From: Candidula unifasciata
Taxonomy: Eukaryota; Mollusca; Gastropoda; Stylommatophora; Geomitridae
Length of the DNA stretch: 64,000 nucleotides
Assembly: GCA_905116865.2 (NCBI GenBank)
Contig: CAJHNH020003149.1
Location: 17,264 to 81,263, forward strand
Direction: 5' to 3'
The notes below the pieces were generated by a model, which did not search any database, was not told where the DNA came from, and saw only the letters and a list, made by a program, of their open reading frames with translations. Every line of letters starts with the position of its first letter. The stretch's first letter is position 1. Of the stretch, positions 11,265 to 23,650 are shown piece by piece. Position numbers and translations under genes: made by a program.

Positions 11265-14250
11265 ACTCGATAAATGTAAACGGCTAATCAAGTCAGGTTG
11301 CTAAATCAGTAAAAGAGATTACAGAAGCTATATTAAAAGCAGCCAAAGTAACAATACCTCGGGGTTCAAGGAAAGATTACATCCCATTTTGGTCCCAACA
11401 AATTCAAGACCTCCACCAAACTCTCTCAGAAGCAAGAGATAGAGTAGAAAGCAACCTAACGGTAGAAAACAACATTGCTTACAAAGCAGCAGAAGCTAAG
11501 CTAAAAAAAGAAACACTTCAAGCAACTAGGAAGAGCTGGCAAGACAAAACCAAGAGCCTAAGTTTTGAAAAAGATGGGTCCAAACTCTGGAAACTAGTCA
11601 AGGGTCTAAATGGAGAAGCCCAACAAGCCAATCCAATAGTAATAAATGAGGGCAATGAGATCAGATCTGGAAACGATGCTGCAAATATCCTTTTAAATCA
11701 GTTTAAATCTGTTAGTGATAATAATATAGAAAAGTCCAGAGAAGATGAGGTAGTACAAAGAATAAAAGAACTCGAGGAGGCCAGCAAGAGTAAACCAGCA
11801 GAGAGCATCATGACAGATAAATTTTCAATGAGTGAACTTAACACAGGACTCAACAAGCTGAAATCCAACCAAGCCCCTGGCCCCGATAAAATCACAAATG
11901 ATATGTTACTACACATGGGTCTAAGTGCCAAAAAGAAATTATTAAACATCTTTAATGCAAGCTGGATTTTTAGTATAGTTCCTCCAGCCTGGAGAAAGTC
12001 TGAAATCTTCGTAATCCTGAAACAAGGAAAGCCGAAGAACAACGCAGACAGCTACAGACCCATCAGCCTCACTAGCTGTCTGTGCAAACTATTTGAAAGA
12101 TTATTGAACAACCGACTGACCTGGTTCCTAGAGAAAAACTTCAAACTAATTGAGGAACAGGCAGGTTTTCGACGTTGCAGACCAACAGAAGACCAAATTA
12201 CATTTATTGCTCAACACATTGAAGATGCATTCCAGGAAAAAAAGCACACTATTGCAGTCTGGGTGGATATGGGAAAGGCCTTCGACAAAGTGTGGAAAAA
12301 ATGGGCTGAAACTAAAGCTACTTGAAGGTGGAATATCCCATCACATGCTTGGGTGGATCGTAAAATATCTTGAAAATCGATCTGCAAGAGTCAAGATACA
12401 GGGTTCAAGGAGCAGATCAGTCTCAATGACACATGGAGTTCCACAAGGCGGAGTTCTGTCCCAAATTCTTTTCCTAGTTTACATTAACGACATAAAATCA
12501 ACCCTCTGTAATGGAGTTTAAGCCGTTATGTATGCCGATGATCTGGCGCTACTGAGTTCAGAGGAGGTCACTGAAAAAGCACAGACAAGGCTTCAAGAAT
12601 CCCTCGGAACTCTAGAGAGGTGGTCCAATAGCTGGTACATGCCTGTAAATGGGGCCAAAACCACACAAACCATTTTCAGTCTCTCTACCAAACCCCAGGA
12701 AGTTTCACTTAGATATAGCAGCCAGGCACTGATACATGATGACTCACCGTCATACTTAGGAGTAACCTTTGACTCAAGACTCACATGGAGAAAACAGATA
12801 GAAAAGACACAGAGCAAGGGACTCAAGAGAACACAACTGATGAGGAAGTTAGCTGGAACAGACTGGGGGGCAAACCTCAATGTCCTTAAGAGGACCTATA
12901 CAGGCTATGTGAGGCCAACACTAGAATATGGAATAGCTGCTTGGGGCACAGCAGCTAATTCAAATTTTCAAAAAGTCTCAAAGATCCAAAACCATGCTCT
13001 CCGTATTATGACAGGGGCAATGCGCTCCACGCCCATATCAGATATGGAAACAATTACTGGTCTCCATAATCTGGAAGATAGGAGAGACACAAAGATCCTC
13101 ACCCAGCTCTCCAAATAAAACCACTTTCAAGAACAACCCATGTACAGCCGACTGCAGAAACCCCAGAAGGCTAGACTAAAGAGAACTTGCTTTATTAAGA
13201 ACGCAAATGTCAAGCTCGCTGTCCTTAAACTCCCTCCCATAATACCAAATGTTCCACTTAAACCTTACAACGACTGCCCCACTTGGCTTAGGGATAGCCT
13301 ACCAACAGTCAGAACCACTGTAACAGGGGTCTCCTCCAAATCATCAATGAGCAGCACTGATATGAAATCAACTACAGAAGGAGAGATCAATAGAATTTAC
13401 CCACACCAGAGTTGGATTCGAGTGTATACAGATGGTTCAGCCAAGAGAGCAGTAAGAGACGGAGGAGGAGGAATATACATAGAATGCCCAAATGGTTTAA
13501 AAATCAACCAGGCTGTACCAACAGGTTCATATTCCTCCAATTACAGAGCAGAGGCAGAAGCACTTCTAGCGGCATGTTCTTTTCCTGAATGGACAACAGC
13601 ACAGCAAATATAGCAGAGTGGTCTTTCTGACTGATGCTATGTCAGTTCTACAAGCAATTGTTAACCCAAAAGACACTCAGTTTGTAGACTTGACGCAACA
13701 GCTGATTTACTTAGGCTCTTCAGTAGAACAATCTGTACTGTAGTGGATTCCAGGTCACTGTGGCTTGGAAGGCAATGAAATAGAGGACAGATTGGCCAGA
13801 AGCGGCAGTGACATGGTACAACCAAATAGCGACTTAACCCACCAAGAGATGAAAACACTAATACAATCTAGTATCCAAGAAAGGTGGCTGGATACCCACA
13901 CCAGATTTTCTCCCCAAGACTCACCTAATCGCCTCTCTAGAGAGGGACAGTCTATTATATTCAGACTAAGGACAGGGCACAACAGATTTCGTCAACATAT
14001 GTTCAAATTTTTCGGTGTAGGAAATACGGAGACGTGTCCCTGCAGCGTGGCACCCGAAAATGCTGAGCATGTGCTCCAACACTGTCAACTGTATGCTGAC
14101 AACAGAGACGCAATCTGGCCTGTTCCAACCACAATAAAGACAAAACTGTATGGTACACAAGAGGATATGGATTGCACGATAGCTTTCATAAAGGCTACCG
14201 GCCTCCTGATATAAGTTTTCTGACAGAAGGATCGAAGAAGAAGAAGAAGA
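11265..14250 (+). pseudogene. Jockey/I-like LINE with RT, RNase H and CCHC
   Basis: About 3.0 kb, 5'-truncated. In order it has an RT entry block (SNQAPGPDKITNDML), YRPISLTSCLCKLFERLL, AGFRRCRPTEDQ, motif A (AVWVDMGKAFDKVW), PQGGVLSQILFLVYIND, motif C (MYADDLALL near 12528) and the thumb. RNase H follows (YTDGSAKRA near 13425, AEAEALLAA, FLTDAMSVL, WIPGHCGLEGNEIEDRLA), then a C-terminal CPC...EHVLQHC knuckle. Damage is light: one extra A near 12296-12301, one extra A near 13606, and in-frame stops at 12519, 13116 and 13741. It ends in (GAA)n and is bounded by ACAAGGCATTC duplications. Confidence 0.9.
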
Positions 14251-14490
14251 ACAAGGCATTCTCTCTAAGTGGGCAAACCATTTCGCTTGCTGACTTTGTA
14301 TGTAATTTAGAATTGGTTCTGTGCCGACTTTTTCTCTTATGATCTCATTTCTGATCTTATCTCTTATGGTCACTCCTACAGCCCTTCTCAGACATCTCAT
14401 TTCCATGGTTACTAATTTATTTTTATGGTTTGTTGTGAGTGACCATGTCTGGCACTGGAAGCATAGAGTTGAAATAAACATGCTTTGAAA
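14251..14490 (-). pseudogene. Host LINE, upstream part (interrupted gene)
   Basis: The minus strand reads FISTLCFQCQTWSLTTNHKN, then LVTMEMRCLRRAVGV and KWFAHLERMP. The sentence is completed at 11264 downward. The insertion of the plus-strand LINE fell just after the ERMP codons. The duplication copy at 14251-14261 belongs to this host sequence. Confidence 0.7.
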
Positions 14491-14572
14491 AGATATCTCT
14501 TTGTGCTGATTGGGATTGTCTTATGCTGTAAGAGGGGGGCTAGCTGTCCCAATACTAACGTTCCAATCAATC

Positions 14573-14573
14573 A

Positions 14574-14645
<72 letters not shown>
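14573..14645. repeat. (CT)n(TA)n compound microsatellite
   Basis: About 10 CT units run directly into about 27 TA units. The ORF across it encodes alternating Tyr/Ile and is not real. Confidence 0.95.
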
Positions 14646-14647
<2 letters not shown>

Positions 14648-14959
14648 CTAGATCAGCAAAAAAGTATTTCTGAATGTAACCTCACGTCTGAAAACACTAT
14701 ATGTAGCCACTTTAATAGCGATCCAAGATAATGTCTTCTCCGATGATTTAATAAATCTATTGATTGTAATTAAATTAGCACAGATCAGATAAGCAAAATA
14801 AGTAATGCATTCGTATTAAAAACAATTAGGTATATAATTTTAAGTCAAATATGTTTCACTAATTGTACTAATACGTGATAGTGTCGTAATTTCTTTTCTA
14901 CCATAAAAGGGCTACGTAAGCTGCATTATGTTTTGGTTTTTAAAATAGTATTTGTTATT

Positions 14960-15245
14960 CCTGGCGGCGTCCGTGGCTTAGGCGTTGCGAGTCCAACTTG
15001 TAATTCCAAATTACAGCCATCGAAACCCACTGCTGGCTGCGTGAATTTGTATCATGGTGTGGGGCGTCGCAGGTCGACCCAGCCTAAAATGGGTACCAGG
15101 ATGTAGGTATTGGAGAAGTAAAGACGGAACGCGTAATGCTGACTACATTACCCACCTATTGCCGATTGGTCTGTAAAAATATGGGTGCTTTTCCCAAATG
15201 TGTGATGCGCCTAAGCCGTAAAAAGGGATCTTCACCATTACTTTA
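14960..15245 (+). mobile_element. tRNA-derived SINE, family S1 copy 1
   Basis: The tRNA-like head is followed by a conserved body: GTCGACCCAGCCTAAAATGG, then ACCAGGATG, AGTAAAGAC, GTAATGCTGAC, CATTACCCAC, TGCCGAT and GTCTGTAAAAATATGGG. It ends near GATCTTCACC. The same ordered blocks recur at 27.6, 30.3 (minus), 51.1, 52.1 and 60.5 kb (minus). Confidence 0.75.
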
Positions 15246-16080
15246 TTTTTTATTTCCTAATCGGTCTACATTGTATGCACATATATGGATGATATCCATT
15301 TTCTAATCCACATTCGCTTTATATCTTGATATAGCTGTGGACGAGACTTATGTTTATAACGGCTATGGGTATAAATTATTCATTTCTTTGATGTCTCAGT
15401 GGATGGAAGATTTCTTTGAAACATATTTTAAGTTTAAGCCACAAGTGAGAAGTTGTCCTGTTGTTTTACGTGCCCTAATTCGCATTATGTGTTCGTTTTT
15501 AGCCTCTTTGTATTTTTTTTCCACCAGCTATTGCTTTAGCAGCTCAGGTATTGCTATTGTTTAGGTATGACATTTTTTTTTTTTTTTTTTTACTTTTACT
15601 TTCTTGGATTTTTTAAAGGATTTAAAGCATTGTCTCATGTCACTTTTATTAAGGACTTGTTTCCAATGATTTTGCAGACTTCAACGCTAACCTCCTCAGA
15701 TAACTGTTTGAGCACCATGTACTTATGTGAGACTGTAACTGAAAATTATTCCTTCACTTCCTTATTCGTGAGATATTTTTCTGTTTTTTTTTTTTTTTTT
15801 TCTACGATTATAACATATTATATATGTCCACAGTTTCAACTTCATTTACTTTCTAACACATAATTGTTTGTAAATGAATAGGGAAATCTATTCACATAAA
15901 TGAAATCTAGCACTGGTAGGATAAAACGATAACAAGATGATCATATATTCGAATTAAAGTAATTAACAAATGCCACTTTGCAGAAATCTAAGTCAGACGG
16001 CACGCAATTAATGTTGATACGCGACGTCATAATATTTTTCATTCTAGCCATCGACTGTAGTTGCATGTTTTGCTAGTTAG
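15246..16080. other. AT-rich non-coding stretch
   Basis: It has poly-T tracts near 15570 and 15785 and short Phe-rich ORFs without recognisable domains. No repeat family was identified. Confidence 0.4.
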
Positions 16081-16092
16081 TGTCTCATTAGT
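16081..16092 (+). other. Candidate 12-nt micro-exon 3 (weak sites)
   Basis: Acceptor TTTTGCTAGTTAG, exon TGTCTCATTAGT (C-L-I-S), donor GTACGT. It was found by looking for a 12-nt exon after the 9-nt one at 9.8 kb. The polypyrimidine tract is short, so this is one of the weaker members. Confidence 0.28.
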
Positions 16093-17668
<1,576 letters not shown>

Positions 17669-17929
17669 ATTAAATTAAATATAACACGAAACAACTCCCA
17701 CAACACATACGCCACTCCGAGTAAATTTAGTTGCCATTCCAGACTCCGGATATGACCACTAGGGCTGTACCGAATACTGATTTTCACTATTCGGCCGAAT
17801 ACGAATAACGGGACCAAATATTCGGCCAAATACGAATACGAATAGTGAATAGTGTATGAAATATATCCACATACAAAAAGCACACATCCATAATGTCAAA
17901 TGCACCTGAGCTTTTACTTCACATAAAGT

Positions 17930-18300
17930 AGCACAGAAAAGTCATCTTCCTTTTTAGCATTTTGAGCCCTTGATGTTTACTGCTGCAGACTGTTTTTGAA
18001 AACCTGTAATAAGGCCTCATCTTTTTCATTTATGCCTCAAGTTTCAGAGCTATATAGCACTACTGGTCTTATCGGTGTTTTATATATTTTGATCTTGGTG
18101 TTGACAATTGGACTTTAGCAGATGCCGTAGGGCATAGTATACTTTGTTTCCAGATAGTATTCTAGATTGTTTTTCTTCTCTCAGCATGTTGGAGCAGTTG
18201 AAGTTTGCACCCAAGTACTTATATGTTTCCGTTTGTTTGGTTTTAACATTATCGACTTGGATGCGGCCGGAGTTTATATTATTTCAATGTCTAGTTAGCA
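17930..18300 (-). pseudogene. LINE fragment inside hAT-like element
   Basis: The minus strand reads RIQVDNVKTKQTETYKYLGA, then SGNKVYYALRHLLKS and YKTPIRPVVLYSSET. These are the region after the RT active site and the start of the C-terminal tail. Stops are present. Confidence 0.6.
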
Positions 18301-18479
18301 TTCGTACAGAATAGTAAACATTTAAAAAACATTTTGTGTTTTGCATCCTTCAGTCAGTCTGTGGTAACTAATAACTAGGAATGAAAGAATTCTTAGTATA
18401 ATAACAAGTAACTAAACTTGGAAATTGTCACTGACAGCTTAGTTAATGCATGAAATTAGCTTTAAACAAAAGCAGACTT

Positions 18480-18925
18480 TCCATCTTGTCAGCATTAAGG
18501 CTGTGTATAACATATGGCTGTGAATCCTGGACAATCGTTTTTCAGGCCAAACAATTTGTAGAGGCCTCGGAGTTGTGGTTTTACAGAAGAATGCTTATAA
18601 TACCTTGGACAGCCAAATAAGAAACCAAGAGGTTTTGAAAGAGCCGGGAGCCCGAAGACAACTTATCACAGACATCAGAAGGAGACAGTCATCATTTTTC
18701 GGCCATGTTATGAGAAGAGGGAACATAGAACATGTTGTGACCACTGGAAATATATGTGGAAGGAGAGATAGAGGAAGACAACGAGAGAAGATGCTTGACA
18801 GTCTTGTTGCATGGCATGGAGGTTTGTCGGCACACGAACTGATACATGCTGCAGGAGATCGCAGATTGTGGAGAGGCATGATCGCCCACGCCAGTCGGCA
18901 AGGCACCTGATGATGATGATGATGC
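18480..18925 (+). pseudogene. LINE C-terminal tail with (GAT)n end
   Basis: It starts with RLCITYGCESWTIVFQAKQF and WFYRRMLIIPW, then one frame (18575-18910) reads RRRQSSFFGHVMRRGNIEHV, GRRDRGRQREKMLDSL and a final ASRQGT-stop, followed by five GAT triplets. The sequence then passes directly into hAT subterminal sequence. A close copy with the same junction is at 49.3-50.0 kb. Confidence 0.75.
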
Positions 18926-19060
18926 AGATGCGGGTGTAAAACTACTATTCGTATTCTGTCCGACTGCAACTATTCAGCCAAATACCGAATAGTCAATAGG
19001 TCCACTATTCGGTCCCGAAGCGAATACGAAGCGAATATTCGATACAGCCCTAATGACAAC

Positions 19061-19957
19061 TAACCTTACTAAAATTAGCCTGACCTCGGCATAAACCGAT
19101 CGATAGGGCTTTTGTGTTGACCCAAATAACTCCTAGTTTGAAGATTAATATATTTAACAATGCGACAATCAGGTTGTAATGGGGATATCTAATGTTTAAC
19201 ATTGCTAGAACCCAGTTCCAGGAGACAATAACCTCGGCTATTTAAGGGGATGCATAGCTTTGGCGTCCTCCTACAGTTACAATGGTTTATCGGTACAGTC
19301 CTATTACTTTACATGGGCACCTCTGTCCTACCTTCAGCAGCATGGCTACATATATGATGCTCATAAACTATAATGTACTTACCCATGCTCAGTGATATTC
19401 TTGTATGCATCGGTGATTCAAATATAGATAGATAAACAGAACAAAAGCAGCAAGCCGTGTGTCTTCACGGAAAGCTCACTCAAGAATACGTTCAAACCAA
19501 ACGTCGCTCCCGATAGAGGCAGGAGGGGATTCATTTGCGTCCAAAGCGGTAGTTACGCCATTTAAATGTTGGCTTCACTTTTGAATTCAAAGTTGCAGCA
19601 GAGTAGCGATATTTTCTAGCAACAATTTGTTACCAATAATGAGCTTGCGAAAAAAAAAGGTCCTGCACATGTCCTGTTATATTCTCCAGAAAGACTTCTT
19701 AGATTTTAGAAAGATACAAAGTAAGAATAGCACACAAATAATTATTGGGTGTGTGTGTGTGTGTTTTTTTTTTTTTTAAATCTAGTACGTGTTCACTGGG
19801 AATTTTAAAATATCACTGTGTAATGTAAGCATGCAATGCAGATTTATCAGTTCAAGGATTATTTATAACGCATTGTAGATAAACATTTTAGCTGAATTTT
19901 CATTTAGATTGTTGTGAAATAGTTTTGCCAATATTGTAAATTGTGATTATTTTCTAG
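19061..19957. other. No gene recognised
   Basis: It contains a (GT)n/T tract near 19750 but no LINE or SINE motif. It lies between the hAT-like element and candidate micro-exon 4. Confidence 0.4.
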
Positions 19958-19972
19958 CCGAAACCAGAAGTT
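19958..19972 (+). other. Candidate 15-nt micro-exon 4
   Basis: Acceptor TGTGATTATTTTCTAG, exon CCGAAACCAGAAGTT (P-K-P-E-V), donor GTAAGTAG. It is one of two 15-nt members. An internal AG would give a 5-nt alternative that breaks frame. Confidence 0.4.
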
Positions 19973-20296
19973 GTAAGTAGTAAAGTTTTGTAGTTGATTT
20001 TTATGTTTCGACAGCCCTTGTTCTTGTCTTATGATTGTATTATCTGCCTCTTTAATTCTATACGGGATTACCTTGGCAAAAGTTACATAACAGATAGCAA
20101 GATAATTCATTTCAAATTATTGTATTCGTTAAGATTACCGGTTTTTGTTGATGGGGGAGGGGGAAAAGGGGAGGGGTGGTGGGGGAGGGGGGGGTGGTTG
20201 CGGCTGGATATTCACAATTATTCATTTCTTCCACTGATCTGGGACTGTTTCCTATTTCTATATATTGTTAAATAGCTCTAGTTTTATTTTTGTTTA

Positions 20297-20315
20297 CCCC
20301 CCCCCCCCCCCCCCC
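20297..20315. repeat. Poly-C tract
   Basis: About 18 consecutive C bases. A mixed G-rich tract lies about 130 bp upstream (near 20150-20200), so the two could pair. Confidence 0.8.
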
Positions 20316-20344
20316 TCCCTTACCATCCACCCTTTTGCAACGAG

Positions 20345-20545
20345 TATTTGCTAGTAAATGTATTGTCTTTCTGATTTCCGTAGCACGAATCTGCTCCTCT
20401 ATAATGGGGAGTGTGGTTCTATTTGTTCTTCAACCTTTATTAAGTCTTGTGGATCTTGCTTGTTTAAGGTCTCCTTCAAATATTCTGCCCATCTTTTTCT
20501 CTGCTCAGCATCAGATGTGAGCATTGTACTATATTTGCTTTTCGT
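20345..20545 (-). pseudogene. LINE fragment upstream of RT
   Basis: The minus strand reads MLTSDAEQRKRWAEYLKETL then NKQDPQDLIKVEEQIEPHSP, and in another frame EEQIRATEIRKTI. This matches the linker of RTE-like LINEs just before the RT and is homologous to 4.0-4.15 kb (WTKHFSDLLNRPDP). Confidence 0.55.
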
Positions 20546-20779
20546 TGGACCACACAGTGGTTTGAATGATCAAGCTAGTTGATGATTACGTATTGTAAAG
20601 TATTGTATTACTATAAACTCGACTGTTGCCCTTCTTCAGCCAGTTTATCATCATTTTCTCTTTTATGTTTTATTCTTTTTTTTTTTTTTTTTTTGCAGCA
20701 TTTCTTTTACTTGTTTGTCTCTTTCCCTATAATTGTTTCAGCAGTTCATTTATAATTATTTCTTTTCATACACACACAC

Positions 20780-20785
<6 letters not shown>

Positions 20786-20823
<38 letters not shown>
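20786..20823. repeat. (TA)n microsatellite
   Basis: It immediately precedes the fold-back hairpin and is preceded by a short (CA)n run. Confidence 0.9.
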
Positions 20824-20828
<5 letters not shown>

Positions 20829-20857
20829 CTCTTTGGACTATCAGTATAAATACACAG

Positions 20858-20929
<72 letters not shown>

Positions 20930-20965
20930 TGTGTATTTATACTGATAGTCCAAAGAGTTTTAATC
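20822..20965. mobile_element. Fold-back (snap-back) inverted repeat
   Basis: The left arm (about 20822-20865) begins ATTAAAACTCTTTGGACT. The right arm (about 20921-20965) is its exact complement apart from two extra T bases. A pure (TA)n spacer of about 55 bp separates them. The ~40-bp arms are unrelated to simple repeat, suggesting a small fold-back transposon rather than microsatellite drift. Confidence 0.7.
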
Positions 20966-21444
20966 TCATCAGTTGTCTAAGCCCCATTATGCGGTCTGTC
21001 TTTTTCATCTTAAAATATATTTCGGGGCGGGAGTGGGAGGGGGGGGGTGAATTTAACTGTTTTGCATTTTAACTATTAAAAAGTCTAATTATTATTTCCT
21101 ATGCAGCATTTTGCCACCTTAGGTGACGTATTTCAAGCTGAGAAGAGTAGAAATCGGCAATGCAACACAATTCAGAAACGTTTTGGGAGTAAATTATGTT
21201 TATTTGGTTAATTTAAATGTTAATTTAGAACTGAGCATCTGATGGCAGCCTATAATCGAGAGAGTGAATTTTGACAAACAGTCTATCTCTCAGTCACCCT
21301 TTCACTCTGTAAAAGTGTTAACATTATGTGAACGGGCATTACGCATTTAGGACAAGACAAATTGTGAAACTCGTCAAACTGTCGTAGCGTTTTCCCCTAT
21401 TTCAGTGTAAAAACATAAATGGTTGGTTACATACATGGTACATT

Positions 21445-21670
21445 TTCCTGTCAGCGTCTGTGGTCTATGCATCGGGAACGCGTTTCGTAATGCCAAGAGC
21501 TGGGTACGATTCCAGCTTAAACAGTTTGTCTCACGATGGTTTCAGCATTCGTGTCGAGAGCTGACCGTTTAGTAAGCAGTGGCGAACTACTGAACGTAAA
21601 ATCTGCCTAGAAAAACCACCACATCCAAAAAAATGTTAGGGTTGGTTCTCTGACGTCCTGTAAAGGAAAA
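21445..21670 (+). mobile_element. tRNA-derived SINE, family S2 copy 1
   Basis: The head resembles a tRNA with B-box-like GGTACGATTCC near 21507. The body contains GAGAGCTGACCGTTTAGTAA then GCAGTGG, CTACTG and GCCTAGAAAAACCAC. The same blocks occur at 30.5 and 36.4 kb. Confidence 0.7.
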
Positions 21671-21722
21671 AAACAAACTTTAAATTTTCCTAAGTGTTTA
21701 TCATTATGTTTGTATCTGTGTG

Positions 21723-21751
21723 TGTATATATATATATATATATATAAATAA

Positions 21752-21849
<98 letters not shown>

Positions 21850-21852
21850 CTG
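21723..21852. repeat. (TA)n with (TG)n end
   Basis: About 105 bp of TA with three interruptions, then about 12 TG units. Confidence 0.95.
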
Positions 21853-21959
21853 TGAAAGAGAGACTGCGAGATGTGTTTGTATAAAGAACAGTCAGCCGTA
21901 ACCTCTGGCTCTTACTCTATCTTTCTCTCGCACACACAATATGTATGTTTGTATGTATA

Positions 21960-21976
21960 TTTATATATTATATATA

Positions 21977-22047
<71 letters not shown>

Positions 22048-22048
22048 C
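21960..22048. repeat. (TA)n microsatellite
   Basis: Nearly pure TA with a few TTA/CTA interruptions. The 132-codon frame over it is translated repeat. Confidence 0.95.
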
Positions 22049-22463
22049 GTTATATACATACACACAAACACAATGTTTTAGATATGTCACATATGGCTCA
22101 TAGATTCTTCCACCTCTCTGTTCTATCACACCCAATACTTTTGATATCGCGAATGAATCCAGTCGAGCATACTTTTGATATTTCAACGAAAAGTGAAACG
22201 TATACAATAATTTACAGTTTACTGTTGAACTTCAATTTAATTATGAATAATTATGGGAAGCAAATTTAGTAATCTGTATGCTAATAGTCCATTTTACACA
22301 AACGCAAATTACTCTTGTTAACTCATTTAAGCATAAACTATATAGAAAGAAAAAAAAAAAAACATTTTAATTGTATTACAGCAGGAAGAAAAAAAAAACA
22401 TTGTTAATTTAGATAGTTTGACATATTGTTAGTAAAGTCATGTTGATATTTTCTTTCTAACAG

Positions 22464-22475
22464 TTTAAAACATAT
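22464..22475 (+). other. Candidate 12-nt micro-exon 5
   Basis: Acceptor TATTTTCTTTCTAACAG, exon TTTAAAACATAT (F-K-T-Y), donor GTAAGTTG. Sits 209 bp upstream of the (CTT)n tract. Confidence 0.5.
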
Positions 22476-22683
22476 GTAAGTTGTATGTTATATAATTTCT
22501 TCCAATCCTCATCCTTCTTCGTCGTCATCTTCTTCTTTTTCTTCTTCTTCTGCCTTCTACTTCTTTTTGATAACATTCAGCTGCAGTGTGAAAAGCGGGT
22601 GTTTGGAAGGGCCGAATGTAAGGCGGGCCTGCGTGCCCAATTTGAGACCCTTTGAAAACAGAGTTCGTTCCTTCGTTCGTTAG

Positions 22684-23279
22684 TTCTTCTTCTTCTTCTT
22701 CTTCTTCTTCTTCTTCTTCTTCTTCTTCTTCTTCTTCTTCTTCTTCTATTTCTTCTTCTTCTTCTTCTTCTTCTTCTTCTTCTTCTTCTTCTTCTTCTTC
22801 TTCTTCTTCTTCTTCTTCTTTTTCTTTTTTTTTTCCCCTTTTTCTTCTTCTTTTTCTTCTTCTTCTTCTACTTCTTCTTCTTCTTCTTCTTCTTTTTTTT
22901 CTTCTTCTTCTTCTTCTTCTTCTTCTTCTTCTTCTTCTTCTTCTTCTTCTTCTTCTTCTTCTTCTTCTTCTTCTTCTTCTTCTTCTCTTCTTCTTCTTCT
23001 TCTTCTTTTCTAGTTCTTTTTTTTCTTCTTCTTCTTTCTTCTTCTTCTCTTCTTCTTCTTCTTCTTCTTCTTCTTCTTCTTCTTCTTCTTCTTCTTCTTC
23101 TTCTTCTTCTTCTTCTTCTTCTTCTTCTTCTTCTTCTTCTTCCTCTTCCCCTTTTTCTTTCTTCTTTTTCTTCTTTTTCTTCTACTTCTTCTTCTTCTTC
23201 TTCTTCTTTTTCTTCTTCTTCTTCTTCTTCTTCTTCTTCTTCTTCTTCTTCTTCTTCTTCTTCTTCTTCTTCTTCTTCG
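22684..23279 (+). repeat. (CTT)n expansion, ~0.6 kb
   Basis: Almost pure CTT triplets with interruptions (T-rich blocks near 22815 and 23010, CCTCTTCCCC near 23140). All three frames are open, giving Ser, Leu and Phe runs on + and Glu, Arg and Lys runs on -. These are not proteins. It is a homopurine-homopyrimidine mirror repeat able to form H-DNA. Confidence 0.97.
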
Positions 23280-23343
23280 TTTTTCATCTCACGACTGCAG
23301 ATACTTTTGCTAAATAGAATAATTTTACTGTTGTTTCCATCAG

Positions 23344-23352
23344 TTTGAAAAA
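23344..23352 (+). other. Candidate 9-nt micro-exon 6
   Basis: Acceptor TTTTACTGTTGTTTCCATCAG, exon TTTGAAAAA (F-E-K), donor GTAAGTTA. It differs from micro-exon 2 (F-E-N) by one base, the best case for duplication within the array. It sits 65 bp after the (CTT)n tract. Confidence 0.5.
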
Positions 23353-23504
23353 GTAAGTTATATTTTCAAAATGATTCTGTGTTAGTCGCCAAGCTCAGAT
23401 TGATATATATCTGCCGTTTAATTTCATTAAATATTACCTATATGGGATCTCGAGCTAAAATTTATGTAATACCAGATGATGTGTTAGTGTAACTTAGAAA
23501 ACAC

Positions 23505-23650
23505 CACTGTGTTTGCTCGCTGCTACAGAGCCTGTGCACTGTGCTGAGCTTTTTCGTACTTGAGTTAGAAGAACAACGGAGCAGTTATGGGTTACTACCC
23601 GTGTATTATGATGCTGATCCGTTGTTTAAACTTCAAACTTCACTGTGTTT
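23505..23650 (+). repeat. Dispersed repeat, family D copy 1
   Basis: The segment contains CTACAGAGCCTGTGCACTGT, GAGCTTTTTCGTACTTGAGTT, CAACGGAGCAGTTATG and GATCCGTTGTTTAAACTT. The reverse complement of each block, in order, is present at 54790-54932. Confidence 0.65.

Larger units (their letters stand above)
17760..19052. mobile_element. hAT-like element carrying LINE fragments, family H copy 1
   Basis: The left terminus TAGGGCTGTACCGAATA is the near-complement of the right terminus CGATACAGCCCTA. Flanking octamers ATGACCAC and ATGACAAC agree at seven of eight positions, consistent with a hAT target-site duplication. Both subterminal regions are full of ATTCGGCCGAATA-type short palindromes. 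No transposase is visible; the interior holds two LINE fragments annotated separately. Confidence 0.7.

Noticed and set aside
13140..13613. Separate cellular RNase H gene
   Set aside because: It is in the same frame as, and directly downstream of, the LINE RT at 12528, separated only by a stop codon.
18595..18969. 124-codon minus-strand ORF with His-rich start
   Set aside because: Antisense shadow of the LINE tail; the His run is the complement of (GAT)n.
19703..19720. 18-nt exon-like segment ATTTTAGAAAGATACAAA before GTAAGA
   Set aside because: Weak acceptor tract and out of pattern. An internal AG gives an 11-nt alternative that shifts frame.
22652..23317. Long overlapping ORFs (Ser/Leu/Phe and Glu/Arg/Lys)
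   Set aside because: Pure translation of (CTT)n in every frame. The same applies to the ORFs at 28414-29205.
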